Assembly (NCBI GenBank): GCA_938036875.1
Contig: CALHVX010000072.1
Location: forward strand, 1 to 64,000
Reading direction: 5' to 3'
From: an uncultured Pseudomonadales bacterium
GTDB taxonomy: Bacteria; Pseudomonadota; Gammaproteobacteria; Pseudomonadales; Azotimanducaceae
Length of the DNA stretch: 64,000 bases
The notes beneath the pieces were generated by a model, which searched no databases, was not told the DNA's origin, and worked only from the letters and a program-made list of their open reading frames with translations. A program made the translations under genes and the position numbers. This document shows, one piece after another, positions 1 to 8,756 of this stretch. Within the stretch, counting starts at the first letter, position 1; each line of letters starts with the position of its first letter.

Positions 1-3000
1 TTCGCGATAGCAGTGAAGGAACGTCATTGACGTTAGCAACGTTAATGGGGAAGGTGTCTGGTCCTATAGAGACCAAATCATCCGCCACCGAGTAGCTAAA
101 GCTGTCTGTTGGGTTCTCTGCAACGCCATTGTGGATATACACCAGGCTGCCGCTGTCGATTGCAGCTTGGCTAAAGGTATCGCCGCTGTTTAAAGCGGTA
201 CCATTTAGCTGCAACTCACCGTCGTTGGTTTGGCTTGTTAGTGTGTAAGTTAGTGTGCTATCGACGTCTGTCCACAACAACAGACCATCTAATGCCGCGC
301 TGCTGCCTTCAGCAATCTCTAGCGGACCGTTGCTGCGCTGCACCGGTTCATCATTTAGTGCGGTAATGGTGATGTTGAAACTTTGCCCAGCCACGGAGTT
401 ACCTGTGTCGTCTGTAATGGAGTAGACAAAGCTATCAGTAGGACCGTCGCTATCAGCGGTTTGGGTATAGGTAATTGATCCACTGTTGATATCTGCTTGA
501 GTGAATGTGTTGTTGCTTAGTGACCCTAGGGTTGGCTCCGTGGTTACCCTGTAGGTTAGATCGTTGGCGGATGAATCTGCATCGACCCAGTTAAGTTCAC
601 TCGAGCCAATGGTGATGACAGATAGAGTTGAAGGGATAGACTCAGGAAGGGTAACTCTGCTAGTTGTCCCAGCGACGAGCTTTGGACCGGTAGCGCTAGC
701 ATCAATAATGATACTCTCTTGTGATTGCGGACCTAACTCATTGTTGATGGTGAGTTGCACAACATAGCGCCCGGGTGCATCGGTGCTGAAGGCTGGTTTT
801 GCAGTATTATCACCGATGAGTTGCGCGCTACTACCTGGCGGACGCTCGGTAAATTCCCATTGGTAGCTGTCTGCAAAGGCACTAATCGAGCCGTCTAGCC
901 TAATACCGTCTTCATTCTCTACGTCGGTAAGTTCGGCGATTCCGTCGATATCAACCATGGTTGCTCGAGGCAGTACCGACTGGATTTTTGCTCCCTTGAT
1001 CCTAGCAATAGGGTGCCCTGGTGCTGTCGCTATAGCTGGATCAATACCGAGAGCATCAGCTAGTCGCTCTGCGGGGCTTTGTGTAGCGCCGCGAAAGTCC
1101 ACCCAAAACCGGTCCATGTCCAAGCGGGCGTTTGGCATAACACCATCTTCATACAAAAATCGGGTAACCGTGGGCAAGAGCCCAATTAGGCTTTCGTAGC
1201 TGCTGAGCTGGTTAATCTCTAGCGCTTGGCTATGGCAAATGCGGCAGTGTTTGGCAAACACCTCGAAGTACACGTCTTCTTGCCCAGCTTCAGCCCACCC
1301 TGGCTGGATGTAGCCTCGTCCGTTGTAGTCGACGTTAGGAAGTTCGTTGCTATCAAAGCTAGCAGGGTCGGTATCCCCGTACCAACCATGAATTTGCTCG
1401 CGCACCAATTCGAAGCGCGCTGATTCCAATGGATTGCTAGCAGCGGTAGGCATGGTGCTCAGTACCGCTTCGTTCATACGACGGAAGGAGTCTTGTTGGT
1501 TTTCGAGTGAAAAACGGTCGAATTGAGTCGCGTCGATGTAGGATGAGTTCACTCGAAAGCCCTCGACAACTAAGGGGTCAATCAAGTCTGGATCGTCAGC
1601 ATCGACAAAAAGCAACGAATCGATATCCCAGGGTAGGAATGCGGCGTCGATATCACCATTCGCTGGGTAGGTACCATCTGCTTGTAGGTTCTTCAGCTCG
1701 CCCCCGTGGCAGGCCACGCAAGCACCAGGAACCCATTTCTCGCCCCGACCGTCAAAGTTTAGGCTGCGAACTCGCTGTTGGTTGTTGTCAGCGTCCGGAA
1801 CGTAAACGAAAAATTTAACGAAAGGTTCTGCGCTTAAGTCTTGGTCTGGTGGGGAAAATTCCATAGCTACCGTTGCAATAACGTCTTCACCCCGGGTTGC
1901 TGGGCGAAGGGCTGGGTAGTTGGTGACGTATGCGAAAACTCGCCCGTCATCACCGCGCCGAACAAACATGTCTCGGGTAAAGCCTAGGTCGTAGTTATTG
2001 ATGTACAGCGTATGGTCGAAATTGGACTCTTCGATCAAAGAGCCGCTGGCATCCAAAAAACCAGCGTTGTCTAGCCAGTCATCCAGGGTAAGTCGTTGGT
2101 CAAAAGGGTCCACGGCTGCGTAATAGGCGGTGGCAGATTCAACGGATTCAGGTTGAAGGCCGAGAGCATCGATGCTGGTAGTGAGGTCAGCGATGTTGAC
2201 GGTTTTGTTCGTGTTGCCAATGTTTGATTCAACCCTAGCTATCTGACCGTCTGTCCTTAGTACTTGCAACACAGCAGCATCGGCACAGTCTATTGCCTCA
2301 CCGGCACTGTTTTCGCAGGTGCCAGAGAGTACTTCTAGCTCAAAATTAGCCAAATGGACGACGGCATCTCGATGATGGTCCGCTATACCTCGGTCGGGGT
2401 CAGTGTCATCAAACTGGATATTAATGTCGTCAATATCCAGTTTTGGTACATCGAAGCAAAGGTTTGGATGGTAGAAAGCGTTAACCGCGTCTTGCAGGCT
2501 GGTCCAGTCAGCAGTAGTACCTGCAAGCCATTTTGTGGTGTGGCTGATAGGGGTACCAATCTCTAAACCGAACTGATTTGGTGTGTTGTCGAAGCTGGTG
2601 CGGTCCGGGTAGTTCACCAGACGCCGCTGGGTGACGCGAAATTCTACGTCTGAAGTAATGGTAGTACCGCTTTCTAAAGCAGCAACAACGCTATATTGGC
2701 CGGGTACTGTACGGAAAAATTCTAGAAATCGATTTTGATCGTTAACCGGTACGATGTTGATACTCACGGGGGTCACGATGGTGTCGCCACCGGTATTGGT
2801 TACGGTGAGCTCAAATGTCAGTTGGGTTGGTGTGGTGACTTGAGGCACGCGAACCGAACGGGAAAATTCGGATCGTTTCACAAGCTCTAGCTGCAAACCA
2901 GTAGCGTCGGTTTGCTCCCACGTAGCGCTGTCTAATGGGAAAGATGTGCCATCACTATTCTCACCGTTAAGAACGACCTCACTGCCGGATCTAACGGTTA

Positions 3001-3184
3001 TGTCAACTTGGTCTTGGCCTTGGCCAACTACTAAGGCGGCAGCAACTGGCGCTCTATCTTCGCTGCTTGATCCACCGCCTCCACAAGCCGCAGCAACGAG
3101 CGATACTAGTGCAATCAACAAGAGCTTTAGATGGCTAGCTCTAGCTGAGACCTTGATTCCCTTATTTGACGTTGGATTGACCAT
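1..3184 (-). CDS. Partial giant lipoprotein with two c-type haem motifs and CSPG/cadherin-like repeats (3' end outside window)
   Basis: The reading frame opens at an ATG at 3184 and stays open to the left edge, so about 1,061 residues are seen and the C-terminus is missing. The N-terminus has a lipoprotein signal (LVSLVAAC followed by Gly and Ser), predicting an outer-membrane or surface anchor. CxxCH haem-binding motifs occur near residue 490 (CVACHGG) and residue 648 (CRICHS). After about residue 750 there are repeats with the pattern TFTQADINSGSITYTQ and DSFVYSITDD, typical of CSPG/cadherin-like repeats of large surface proteins, and NDVP-type linkers. No known enzyme domain was recognised between these parts. 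It lies 167 bp downstream of pppA on the same strand. A role in surface electron transfer or adhesion is only inference. Confidence 0.85.
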   Translation of the reverse strand, partial: MVNPTSNKGIKVSARASHLKLLLIALVSLVAAACGGGGSSSEDRAPVAAALVVGQGQDQVDITVRSGSEVVLNGENSDGTSFPLDSATWEQTDATGLQLELVKRSEFSRSVRVPQVTTPTQLTFELTVTNTGGDTIVTPVSINIVPVNDQNRFLEFFRTVPGQYSVVAALESGTTITSDVEFRVTQRRLVNYPDRTSFDNTPNQFGLEIGTPISHTTKWLAGTTADWTSLQDAVNAFYHPNLCFDVPKLDIDDINIQFDDTDPDRGIADHHRDAVVHLANFELEVLSGTCENSAGEAIDCADAAVLQVLRTDGQIARVESNIGNTNKTVNIADLTTSIDALGLQPESVESATAYYAAVDPFDQRLTLDDWLDNAGFLDASGSLIEESNFDHTLYINNYDLGFTRDMFVRRGDDGRVFAYVTNYPALRPATRGEDVIATVAMEFSPPDQDLSAEPFVKFFVYVPDADNNQQRVRSLNFDGRGEKWVPGACVACHGGELKNLQADGTYPANGDIDAAFLPWDIDSLLFVDADDPDLIDPLVVEGFRVNSSYIDATQFDRFSLENQQDSFRRMNEAVLSTMPTAASNPLESARFELVREQIHGWYGDTDPASFDSNELPNVDYNGRGYIQPGWAEAGQEDVYFEVFAKHCRICHSQALEINQLSSYESLIGLLPTVTRFLYEDGVMPNARLDMDRFWVDFRGATQSPAERLADALGIDPAIATAPGHPIARIKGAKIQSVLPRATMVDIDGIAELTDVENEDGIRLDGSISAFADSYQWEFTERPPGSSAQLIGDNTAKPAFSTDAPGRYVVQLTINNELGPQSQESIIIDASATGPKLVAGTTSRVTLPESIPSTLSVITIGSSELNWVDADSSANDLTYRVTTEPTLGSLSNNTFTQADINSGSITYTQTADSDGPTDSFVYSITDDTGNSVAGQSFNITITALNDEPVQRSNGPLEIAEGSSAALDGLLLWTDVDSTLTYTLTSQTNDGELQLNGTALNSGDTFSQAAIDSGSLVYIHNGVAENPTDSFSYSVADDLVSIGPDTFPINVANVNDVPSLLSR

Positions 3185-3351
3185 GTTGATTCGCGCTCCC
3201 CGTAGTTACCGTGTTTTTTTACTGGCGACACGTCCGGAAGCTTTGTTCCGGTTAGTGCGGCTAGGCCTGAGCTAGTATGTGGGGGAGAAAACTAGAACTC
3301 TGTCGCTTGAGTGACACAAATGCTGCGGCAGTTGAAATGGCTTGGGGTTGG

Positions 3352-4152
3352 CTAGGATTGAAATGTCCAGAAATATCCCGCGACACTGAGGCCGATTGCT
3401 ACAAGTAGGGTTATCCCGGTGACCCACAAACGCCTGGACTGCTTGTCCCGGGGTTGATCGTTCTCAATCTCGACAATGACAATGGCGATGTTGTCTTTAC
3501 CTGGACCATCACGAACTTGATCGATCAAGCTTTGGGCTGCATTTTGAACGGTCCTGTGCTTCTTTAGCGTTTTTGCCAAGGCTGTATCGGAGATTTCCCC
3601 CCACAGACCGTCGCTGCACAGCACCAACCAATCTTTGGGTTGTAGCGATACCCGCTTGTGATCTGGCTGGGGCTCGCCAACCCCCAAAACTTGGGTAATG
3701 ACGTTACTTTGGGGGTGGTAGAGGGCTGCTTCTGGTGATAGCTCGCCACTGTCGATCAGCTCCTGAACCAGGGAGTGATCTTTGGATAATTGCTCTAATC
3801 GGTTGTTACGCCATAAGTAGGCACGGCTATCGCCCACCCAAGCAATATCGGCCTGGTTATCCTGGATGCAAGCGGCAACTAACGTAGAGCCCATACCTTC
3901 TGCTTGCTGGTTGTTTACTGCTTCTTGAGCGATGGCGGCATGAGCACGTTCAATGGCCACATCCATGGTGCTTTCCAAAGCAAAGGCTTCCAACATGGTG
4001 GACGCAACCAATTGGCTTGCAACGTCACCAGAGGCGTGACCGCCCATGCCGTCCGCCACCAACCACAGACCCCGTACAGGATCGCAAGCTACGCAGTCTT
4101 CGTTTAGCTCGCGCACATTGCCAGGATGAGTTAAGGCTACGTGATTCAGCAT
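3352..4152 (-). CDS. pppA: PP2C-family Ser/Thr phosphatase PppA of the T6SS switch
   Basis: A 266-residue protein with all main PP2C metal and phosphate motifs: NEDCV near the start, VADGMGGHASGD, WVGDSRAYLWR, CSDGLWG and GKDNIAIV. The last 20 or so residues form a membrane segment (WVTGITLLVAIGLSVAGYFW), so it is probably tail-anchored with the catalytic domain in the cytoplasm. PppA enzymes remove phosphate from Fha and other PpkA substrates and switch T6SS assembly off. Here it is the last gene of a four-gene operon that starts with ppkA, and it begins 4 bp after the preceding stop codon. The tail anchor is a mild variation from short soluble PppA proteins. Confidence 0.93.
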   Translation of the reverse strand: MLNHVALTHPGNVRELNEDCVACDPVRGLWLVADGMGGHASGDVASQLVASTMLEAFALESTMDVAIERAHAAIAQEAVNNQQAEGMGSTLVAACIQDNQADIAWVGDSRAYLWRNNRLEQLSKDHSLVQELIDSGELSPEAALYHPQSNVITQVLGVGEPQPDHKRVSLQPKDWLVLCSDGLWGEISDTALAKTLKKHRTVQNAAQSLIDQVRDGPGKDNIAIVIVEIENDQPRDKQSRRLWVTGITLLVAIGLSVAGYFWTFQS

Positions 4153-4156
4153 GGTT

Positions 4157-5449
4157 TTAGTAGGACTGACCGTTGGCGCTTAAGGCGTTGACCGCCAGGG
4201 TCACCGGTTTGTTCGGTGATATGGGTCTAGGTTCTTTGGACTTTGTTTGTGCTGATGCGGTTTGTCTTGGTCGAAGGTCGGCTTTTGGATCGGGTTTAGC
4301 AGTATCCTCGACTAGGTTGTTTGACCGCGAAGACTCAACGTTGGCTGTAGATGAGGCTGGTGCCGAGGCAATGTTAGGGGTTGTACTAGGCAATCGCTCA
4401 CGACTAGTGATCTGCGGGCTTTGGTTTGTCGGGGTTAAGCTATCTTCTGAGTTTGACTGCGTGCCATTCAGTGCAAGCAGGCGTGTTTTGGCGAACGAGT
4501 CTTTTGGGTTTGAGGCCAAAAAAGCCTCGAGCGTTTGCTTTTCTAAATCAGGTTCCTTTAGTACGCGCCACGCTTTTACTTGTGCCTGCATTAGCTGCCT
4601 TTTTAACTCACGGGTTGTAAACGAGCTGGGTTTTAGCTGAACAATGCCTCTTGCCGTAGCCGTATCGTTTGGCTTCACTGAACTCGCCGCCAAGAAGGCT
4701 CTTAAGGCCTGTCGATACTGCCTTTGGTTTGCGTGTAAGGTGCCGCGTCGTCGTTGTATCTGATACTCATCACTAGCGCCCGGCAGTAAAGCAAGGTTGC
4801 AGTTGGCGATGGAGCTATCGCTGAGGCACTCTGACACTAGCAGCCTGCGTTGTTTACGGGCTTCTGTGATCTCTGCATTTATCGCGCTTGATCTTGCGCT
4901 CTTGTTGATTTTGTAAAGATAAATTAGGGCGCTTGAAGGTTGGCCAGATTTGATCAGCTTGCGAGCTAGGGCTAGGCTCAACATCGGGTCCTTAGGATTG
5001 CTGACCAACAGATTTTGGCAGGCGGTGATGCTGCGTTGGTTAGCAATAGGACCTTCACAGTAACCACGAAGGGCTTCAGCGTTACGTTGCGCTTCTGCGG
5101 GGTCGTTACGGTCTTGGGTACGTCTCTTTTCGTCTATGTTGCTCAATGCAATTCTCAGCGGACGGCATAAGGTATTGCGTTTGCCGCAGATATCCAGGCC
5201 TTGCTGTAGTGTGTTTATCGCGTTAGCAAAATTTTCGTCACGCAGGTTGGATTCACATAAAGCTAAACGGGCAGACAAATCCAATGGGTCCTGCGCCAAT
5301 AGCTGCCCACAAGCTGCCACTGCATCGTTGCTTTCTAAGCATTTGTTTTGCTTCTCGATTAGGGTGCACACATTAGCGAAACTTCCGCTGGCACATAACA
5401 TAAACAGCGATCCCACTAGCAGTTGTGTTTTAGAGAACAATGACTTCAT
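4157..5449 (-). CDS. Secreted protein with TPR-like repeats and a Ser/Thr/Pro-rich tail, in the ppkA-pppA operon
   Basis: A 430-residue protein with a clear signal peptide (MKSLFSKTQLLVGSLFMLC...SFA). The body has repeated helical segments of TPR or Sel1-like character (for example DPLDLSARLALCESNLRDE and NPKDPMLSLALARKLIKSG) and several cysteine pairs that could form disulfides in the periplasm. From about residue 330 the chain becomes low-complexity, rich in Ser, Pro, Thr and Lys. I do not recognise a named family. Its position between a lipoprotein-like gene and pppA, with 4 bp to pppA, suggests a periplasmic accessory of the kinase-phosphatase switch, comparable in position but not in sequence to the TagQRST sensors of Pseudomonas. 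Confidence 0.8.
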   Translation of the reverse strand: MKSLFSKTQLLVGSLFMLCASGSFANVCTLIEKQNKCLESNDAVAACGQLLAQDPLDLSARLALCESNLRDENFANAINTLQQGLDICGKRNTLCRPLRIALSNIDEKRRTQDRNDPAEAQRNAEALRGYCEGPIANQRSITACQNLLVSNPKDPMLSLALARKLIKSGQPSSALIYLYKINKSARSSAINAEITEARKQRRLLVSECLSDSSIANCNLALLPGASDEYQIQRRRGTLHANQRQYRQALRAFLAASSVKPNDTATARGIVQLKPSSFTTRELKRQLMQAQVKAWRVLKEPDLEKQTLEAFLASNPKDSFAKTRLLALNGTQSNSEDSLTPTNQSPQITSRERLPSTTPNIASAPASSTANVESSRSNNLVEDTAKPDPKADLRPRQTASAQTKSKEPRPISPNKPVTLAVNALSANGQSY

Positions 5450-5477
5450 GGTGTATGCCCCAATATTCCTTGTTTCA

Positions 5478-6203
5478 CTAGTATCCGCGGGAGCCGCCGG
5501 ATTTCGAGCGCCTAAATATCCAATCGCCTGACGGCAAGCGCACTAGATTGAATAGGTACCAGCGATCAACGGTTCGATAGGGCGGGTCTTCGCTGGCAAC
5601 CATTTGTTCTAATGCTTGGTTGAGTTGGGTCAACCCCTTTTCTCTTGGTGCATCGCCAATCACACCACTTCTATCCAAGTCTTGGCCTTCTACGTTGCTT
5701 TGCGCTAGTTTTTGTATCTCGGTTGCTAGTTCGGTTGCATCGCGAAGGGTTCTAGCAGCAATGGCGTCTTTGCTATAAAGGTTGATCAAACTGTTCCGAT
5801 ACAGGACGTCGTTCACGTCGTTTGCGAACTTGGCGGCGGCTGCTTTAATGTTTGGGCTAGCGTCGTCGCTGTCCGCGGCGTAGGTGATATGGCTGGCTGC
5901 TTCGCGTAGCGCCGCGCTAAGCGAATAATCCTGACGATTGTTGACCACATCGTTTACCGAGGTCATTGAGGCTTGAACTTGCTCCAATGTCAGATTTGGG
6001 GTTAACGCTTTGTTGGCAATTTCAATGGCAGCATTTGCGCGCGCTTGAGCCAGAGTGAAGTAACCTTGGTTGTCTTGGGTGTCGTGAGCTCCCGTTATAG
6101 CGTGGCCGACGTGAACATGGGCAATACTTGGCGCTTGGGTAGTGCAGCCAATATGAGTAGCGGCAATGAGCGCAACAATAGTGAACTTGGCTAGTTTTTG
6201 CAT
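5478..6203 (-). CDS. Lipoprotein-like periplasmic protein of unknown family, in the ppkA-pppA operon
   Basis: A 241-residue protein starting MQKLAKFTIVALIAATHIGC, a signal sequence ending in a cysteine, although His at the -3 position makes the lipobox atypical. The mature part is largely helical (many Ala, Asn and Gln), with the segment FTLAQARANAAIEIANKAL, and ends in an aromatic stretch (DRWYLFNLVRLPSGDWIFR) and a Ser/Gly/Arg tail. No family was recognised. It is 60 bp downstream of ppkA and 28 bp upstream of the TPR-like gene, so all four genes are probably co-transcribed. A sensor or partner of the extracytoplasmic domain of PpkA is a reasonable inference, not shown by sequence. Confidence 0.75.
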   Translation of the reverse strand: MQKLAKFTIVALIAATHIGCTTQAPSIAHVHVGHAITGAHDTQDNQGYFTLAQARANAAIEIANKALTPNLTLEQVQASMTSVNDVVNNRQDYSLSAALREAASHITYAADSDDASPNIKAAAAKFANDVNDVLYRNSLINLYSKDAIAARTLRDATELATEIQKLAQSNVEGQDLDRSGVIGDAPREKGLTQLNQALEQMVASEDPPYRTVDRWYLFNLVRLPSGDWIFRRSKSGGSRGY

Positions 6204-6263
6204 GATATTCCCCTGTCCTTTGATAGTGCTTTTGATTGTGCTTGGTATAAAGCAAACTTGGCA

Positions 6264-8459
6264 TTAATCATTGATTTGTGCCTGGCCTGCGGGTTTGGCG
6301 AGATTTCGTGCCACCCGGAAGCCAAAGGTGTTGCTGCGATGATCCGCGTTAAAGCGGTTCCGAAACGTCAAGCGCTGTTGGTCTGGAGCGCTTAGCCAAG
6401 ATCCCCCTCTAAGAACCTTGGAACGACAGTCTCCAGAGCTTCGCGCTGTGCCGTTGTTAGGCAGGCCGATATAGTTAGGGTTCCAGCAGTCGGCTGTCCA
6501 TTCAAAGAGGTTGCCGCGTAAGTTCCTGAACTTAGTGCTTCCTACCTCTGCTGGTCGGGTAAAGGTATGACCGTCGGCACAATCTTCAACATTGGCATCG
6601 GGATAGGCTTTTAAGGTGCTTTGATCGGCAACGTTTGCGTCTTCGCAGACCGAGTCACTTGACCTTGTGGATAATTCAGCCACTTCTCGTGCTACGTATT
6701 CCCACTCCGCTTCTGAAGGCAACCTATAGTGGAAGCCTGTGCTGCTGCTGAGCCACTTGAGATAGGCTTGTGCATCGTTCCAGGAAACGCAGGTAACCGG
6801 GTGTTGGTCCGTTTGCTCAAACCCCGGATTTTTCCAGGATTTGTCTTGGTCAAGCCGCCAAGCGTCTTGTGGCGTATGGCAACCTTGGATATTGGTCTTG
6901 GTTGCCTCGACAAATCGGCGAAATTCGGCAACAGTTACCTCACTTGTACCCAACGCAAAGCGGTTGGCAATACTGACCTTCTGAGTTGGGTACTCGTAAC
7001 TACCCTTGCCTGGCTTAACGTTCTCGCCTATCTCGAACTCGGACGGCGCTACAGCAGCTAAAATAGGGCATGTTGGACAGTCTTGTATGGGCTCTTGGGT
7101 TGCAAAATAGCCGTTCAGGCTTAGCAACCAATAGCTAAGACCGACACAACATAGAATGCTAAGTGCTAAGGCGGTGCGTTTGCTACGAGGGCTTATGTTC
7201 GAGAAGTCGAACCTCGGCGCTTTGTTCAGTTCATCGATGAATAGTTGCGCCGTTGGCGTCCGTTTTTCGCGCTCGAACTCTAATGCGTGCTTGATCGCCA
7301 GCCACTGAGAATTACTGATGTTGTCTGGACGCACCAAAGGGTGTTGATTGTCTCGAGCATCGGTGGCGCGCAGTCGGGAGTAGGGGTGCTTACCAGCAAA
7401 CAGTTCGTAAGCAACACACCCCAGCGCGTAGATGTCATCCCGAGGGTCCGTTTCTTGGTTCTCCAGCATTTCTGGGCTGGCATACGCTGGCGTCAGTGCG
7501 CCGAGAGACTTAGGGTCAAAAACCGTTTTTTCGTCTTCTGGTGTATCTGGGGCCTGGATAGCTCGAGCGATACCGAAATCGATGATGCGAATTTGTCCAT
7601 CAGAGGTCACAAAGACATTGCTGGGCTTAAAATCTGCATGAACTATGCCTTGGTCGTGGGCATAGGCTAACGCAGCCCCCATGGCGTTGATGAAACCGAT
7701 GGATTGGTGGTGATCAATCGGGTCTTTATCACGATAGATATAAGCGTTTAGCGATTGCCCGTCGAGTAGCTCCATGACGGTGTAGACAATGCCGCCATCG
7801 CGGTCAAAATCGTTCACCCTCAAGATGTTTGGATGGTTCAGGCTCTGGGTTTTTTGCGCCTCACGCTGCATGGCGATAAAAGCTTCACCCGGGTCAGCCC
7901 CGGGTACGTTCATGACTTTCACCGCCACGTAGGGCGCCCTGGAGTGGGCCTCCATTTTGCGCTTGTCTAGTGCTTTGAAAACTTGGCTCATCCCACCTTT
8001 GCCAATGAGCTCTTCCAGCTTGAAGCGACCATTTATTGTATCGCCCACTTTTGCGGTATGGGTTCGGATGGGTTCGCCGCTATCGCCAGTGACCAAAGGT
8101 TTTGCAGCGCTCCTGTTACCTATGCTCTGTGCTGCGGATGGCTGGGTTCGTTCATCACTCCCGGTGTTGCCCGTTTGGCTGGGGAAAGAGCCAGTAATGG
8201 GTGCAAGTCTGGTCCCATCTGGGCTATGGCGGCTGATCTGTGTTTGGCGCCGAGTTTCCGCGCTCCAAATGCAACGTTGCAATACTAAAAGGTCACTGGG
8301 TGCCAGAGGTTTGTTGCTGTGCTCTTCGTTGAGCATGGTCAGCAACGTATCCGCATCAACCACGCCCAGAGCGATGTCGCGTTCAATTTGCATTTCTATC
8401 TGCGGCAGGGTGCATGCGCCGCTTTGAAATTCTTGTAGTACGTTAGAGAAACTGGCCAT
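6264..8459 (-). CDS. ppkA: Transmembrane Ser/Thr kinase PpkA with C-terminal FGE/SUMF1-like domain
   Basis: A Hanks-type kinase lies at about residues 143-410: glycine loop GKGGMSQVF, catalytic Lys in VAVKVM (about 181), HADFKPSN (about 274), DFG in IIDFGIA (about 294) and SPE. HAD instead of HRD makes it a non-RD kinase. A membrane segment follows (about 428-448), and residues 471-720 form a formylglycine-generating-enzyme/sulfatase-modifying-like domain (RLPSEAEWEYVAR, GNLFEWTADCW, RGGSW, FGFRVAR). The ATG at 8459 is preferred; a TTG 51 bp upstream has no ribosome site. PpkA phosphorylates Fha to switch on T6SS. Pseudomonas PpkA carries a von Willebrand domain outside, so the sensor domain here is of another kind. 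Confidence 0.93.
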   Translation of the reverse strand: MASFSNVLQEFQSGACTLPQIEMQIERDIALGVVDADTLLTMLNEEHSNKPLAPSDLLVLQRCIWSAETRRQTQISRHSPDGTRLAPITGSFPSQTGNTGSDERTQPSAAQSIGNRSAAKPLVTGDSGEPIRTHTAKVGDTINGRFKLEELIGKGGMSQVFKALDKRKMEAHSRAPYVAVKVMNVPGADPGEAFIAMQREAQKTQSLNHPNILRVNDFDRDGGIVYTVMELLDGQSLNAYIYRDKDPIDHHQSIGFINAMGAALAYAHDQGIVHADFKPSNVFVTSDGQIRIIDFGIARAIQAPDTPEDEKTVFDPKSLGALTPAYASPEMLENQETDPRDDIYALGCVAYELFAGKHPYSRLRATDARDNQHPLVRPDNISNSQWLAIKHALEFEREKRTPTAQLFIDELNKAPRFDFSNISPRSKRTALALSILCCVGLSYWLLSLNGYFATQEPIQDCPTCPILAAVAPSEFEIGENVKPGKGSYEYPTQKVSIANRFALGTSEVTVAEFRRFVEATKTNIQGCHTPQDAWRLDQDKSWKNPGFEQTDQHPVTCVSWNDAQAYLKWLSSSTGFHYRLPSEAEWEYVAREVAELSTRSSDSVCEDANVADQSTLKAYPDANVEDCADGHTFTRPAEVGSTKFRNLRGNLFEWTADCWNPNYIGLPNNGTARSSGDCRSKVLRGGSWLSAPDQQRLTFRNRFNADHRSNTFGFRVARNLAKPAGQAQIND

Positions 8460-8756
8460 GCGGTATATCAAACCTTCTATTAGAAACTTGGTCTGTCGCT
8501 TTGATGACAAAACAGGAGGTATCTATCTATAGGTGCTTTTGCCAATCCGGTAAGTAGTGTCATTAACGTCATCAGAATGCCGATGTTGTTGTGTCTTCGA
8601 CTCACATCGTTTGTTGAAAACCTGAACCAAAAAATCCAACTGTTGATTACCTGACGATCTATGTCGTGTGGGTGACATTGCTTTTTTTCAAGCGCTCTAG
8701 ACTTGTTTGCAAGTTAACGCCTAAACCAATGCTGGTTTGACCGGAGCTAAGAGCAA
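8460..8756. promoter_or_regulatory. Divergent intergenic region between ppkA and tssA
   Basis: This 297-bp gap separates the leftward ppkA operon from the rightward T6SS operon, so both promoters must lie here. No gene was found in it. A small inverted repeat, ACTTG-tttg-CAAGT, sits at 8701-8714, about 45 bp before tssA, and could be an operator. No convincing sigma-54 -24/-12 element or strong sigma-70 pair could be picked out by eye. Confidence 0.45.

Noticed and set aside
4173-4640. Plus-strand open frame of 155 codons.
   Set aside because: It is the reverse of the low-complexity tail of the secreted TPR-like protein and shows no family features.
6264-6700. The FGE-like C-terminus of PpkA (RGGSW...RNR...FGFRVAR) resembles variable regions of diversity-generating retroelements.
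   Set aside because: No reverse transcriptase, template repeat or second copy of the segment was found in the window; FGE-fold proteins carry this pattern anyway.
8460-8510. Extension of PpkA by 17 residues to a TTG at 8510.
   Set aside because: No ribosome site precedes the TTG, while the ATG at 8459 fits the start and a GAAGG lies upstream of it.
8640-8720. Sigma-54 promoter before tssA (GTGGGTGACATTGC).
   Set aside because: The spacing between GG and GC does not match the -24/-12 rule.
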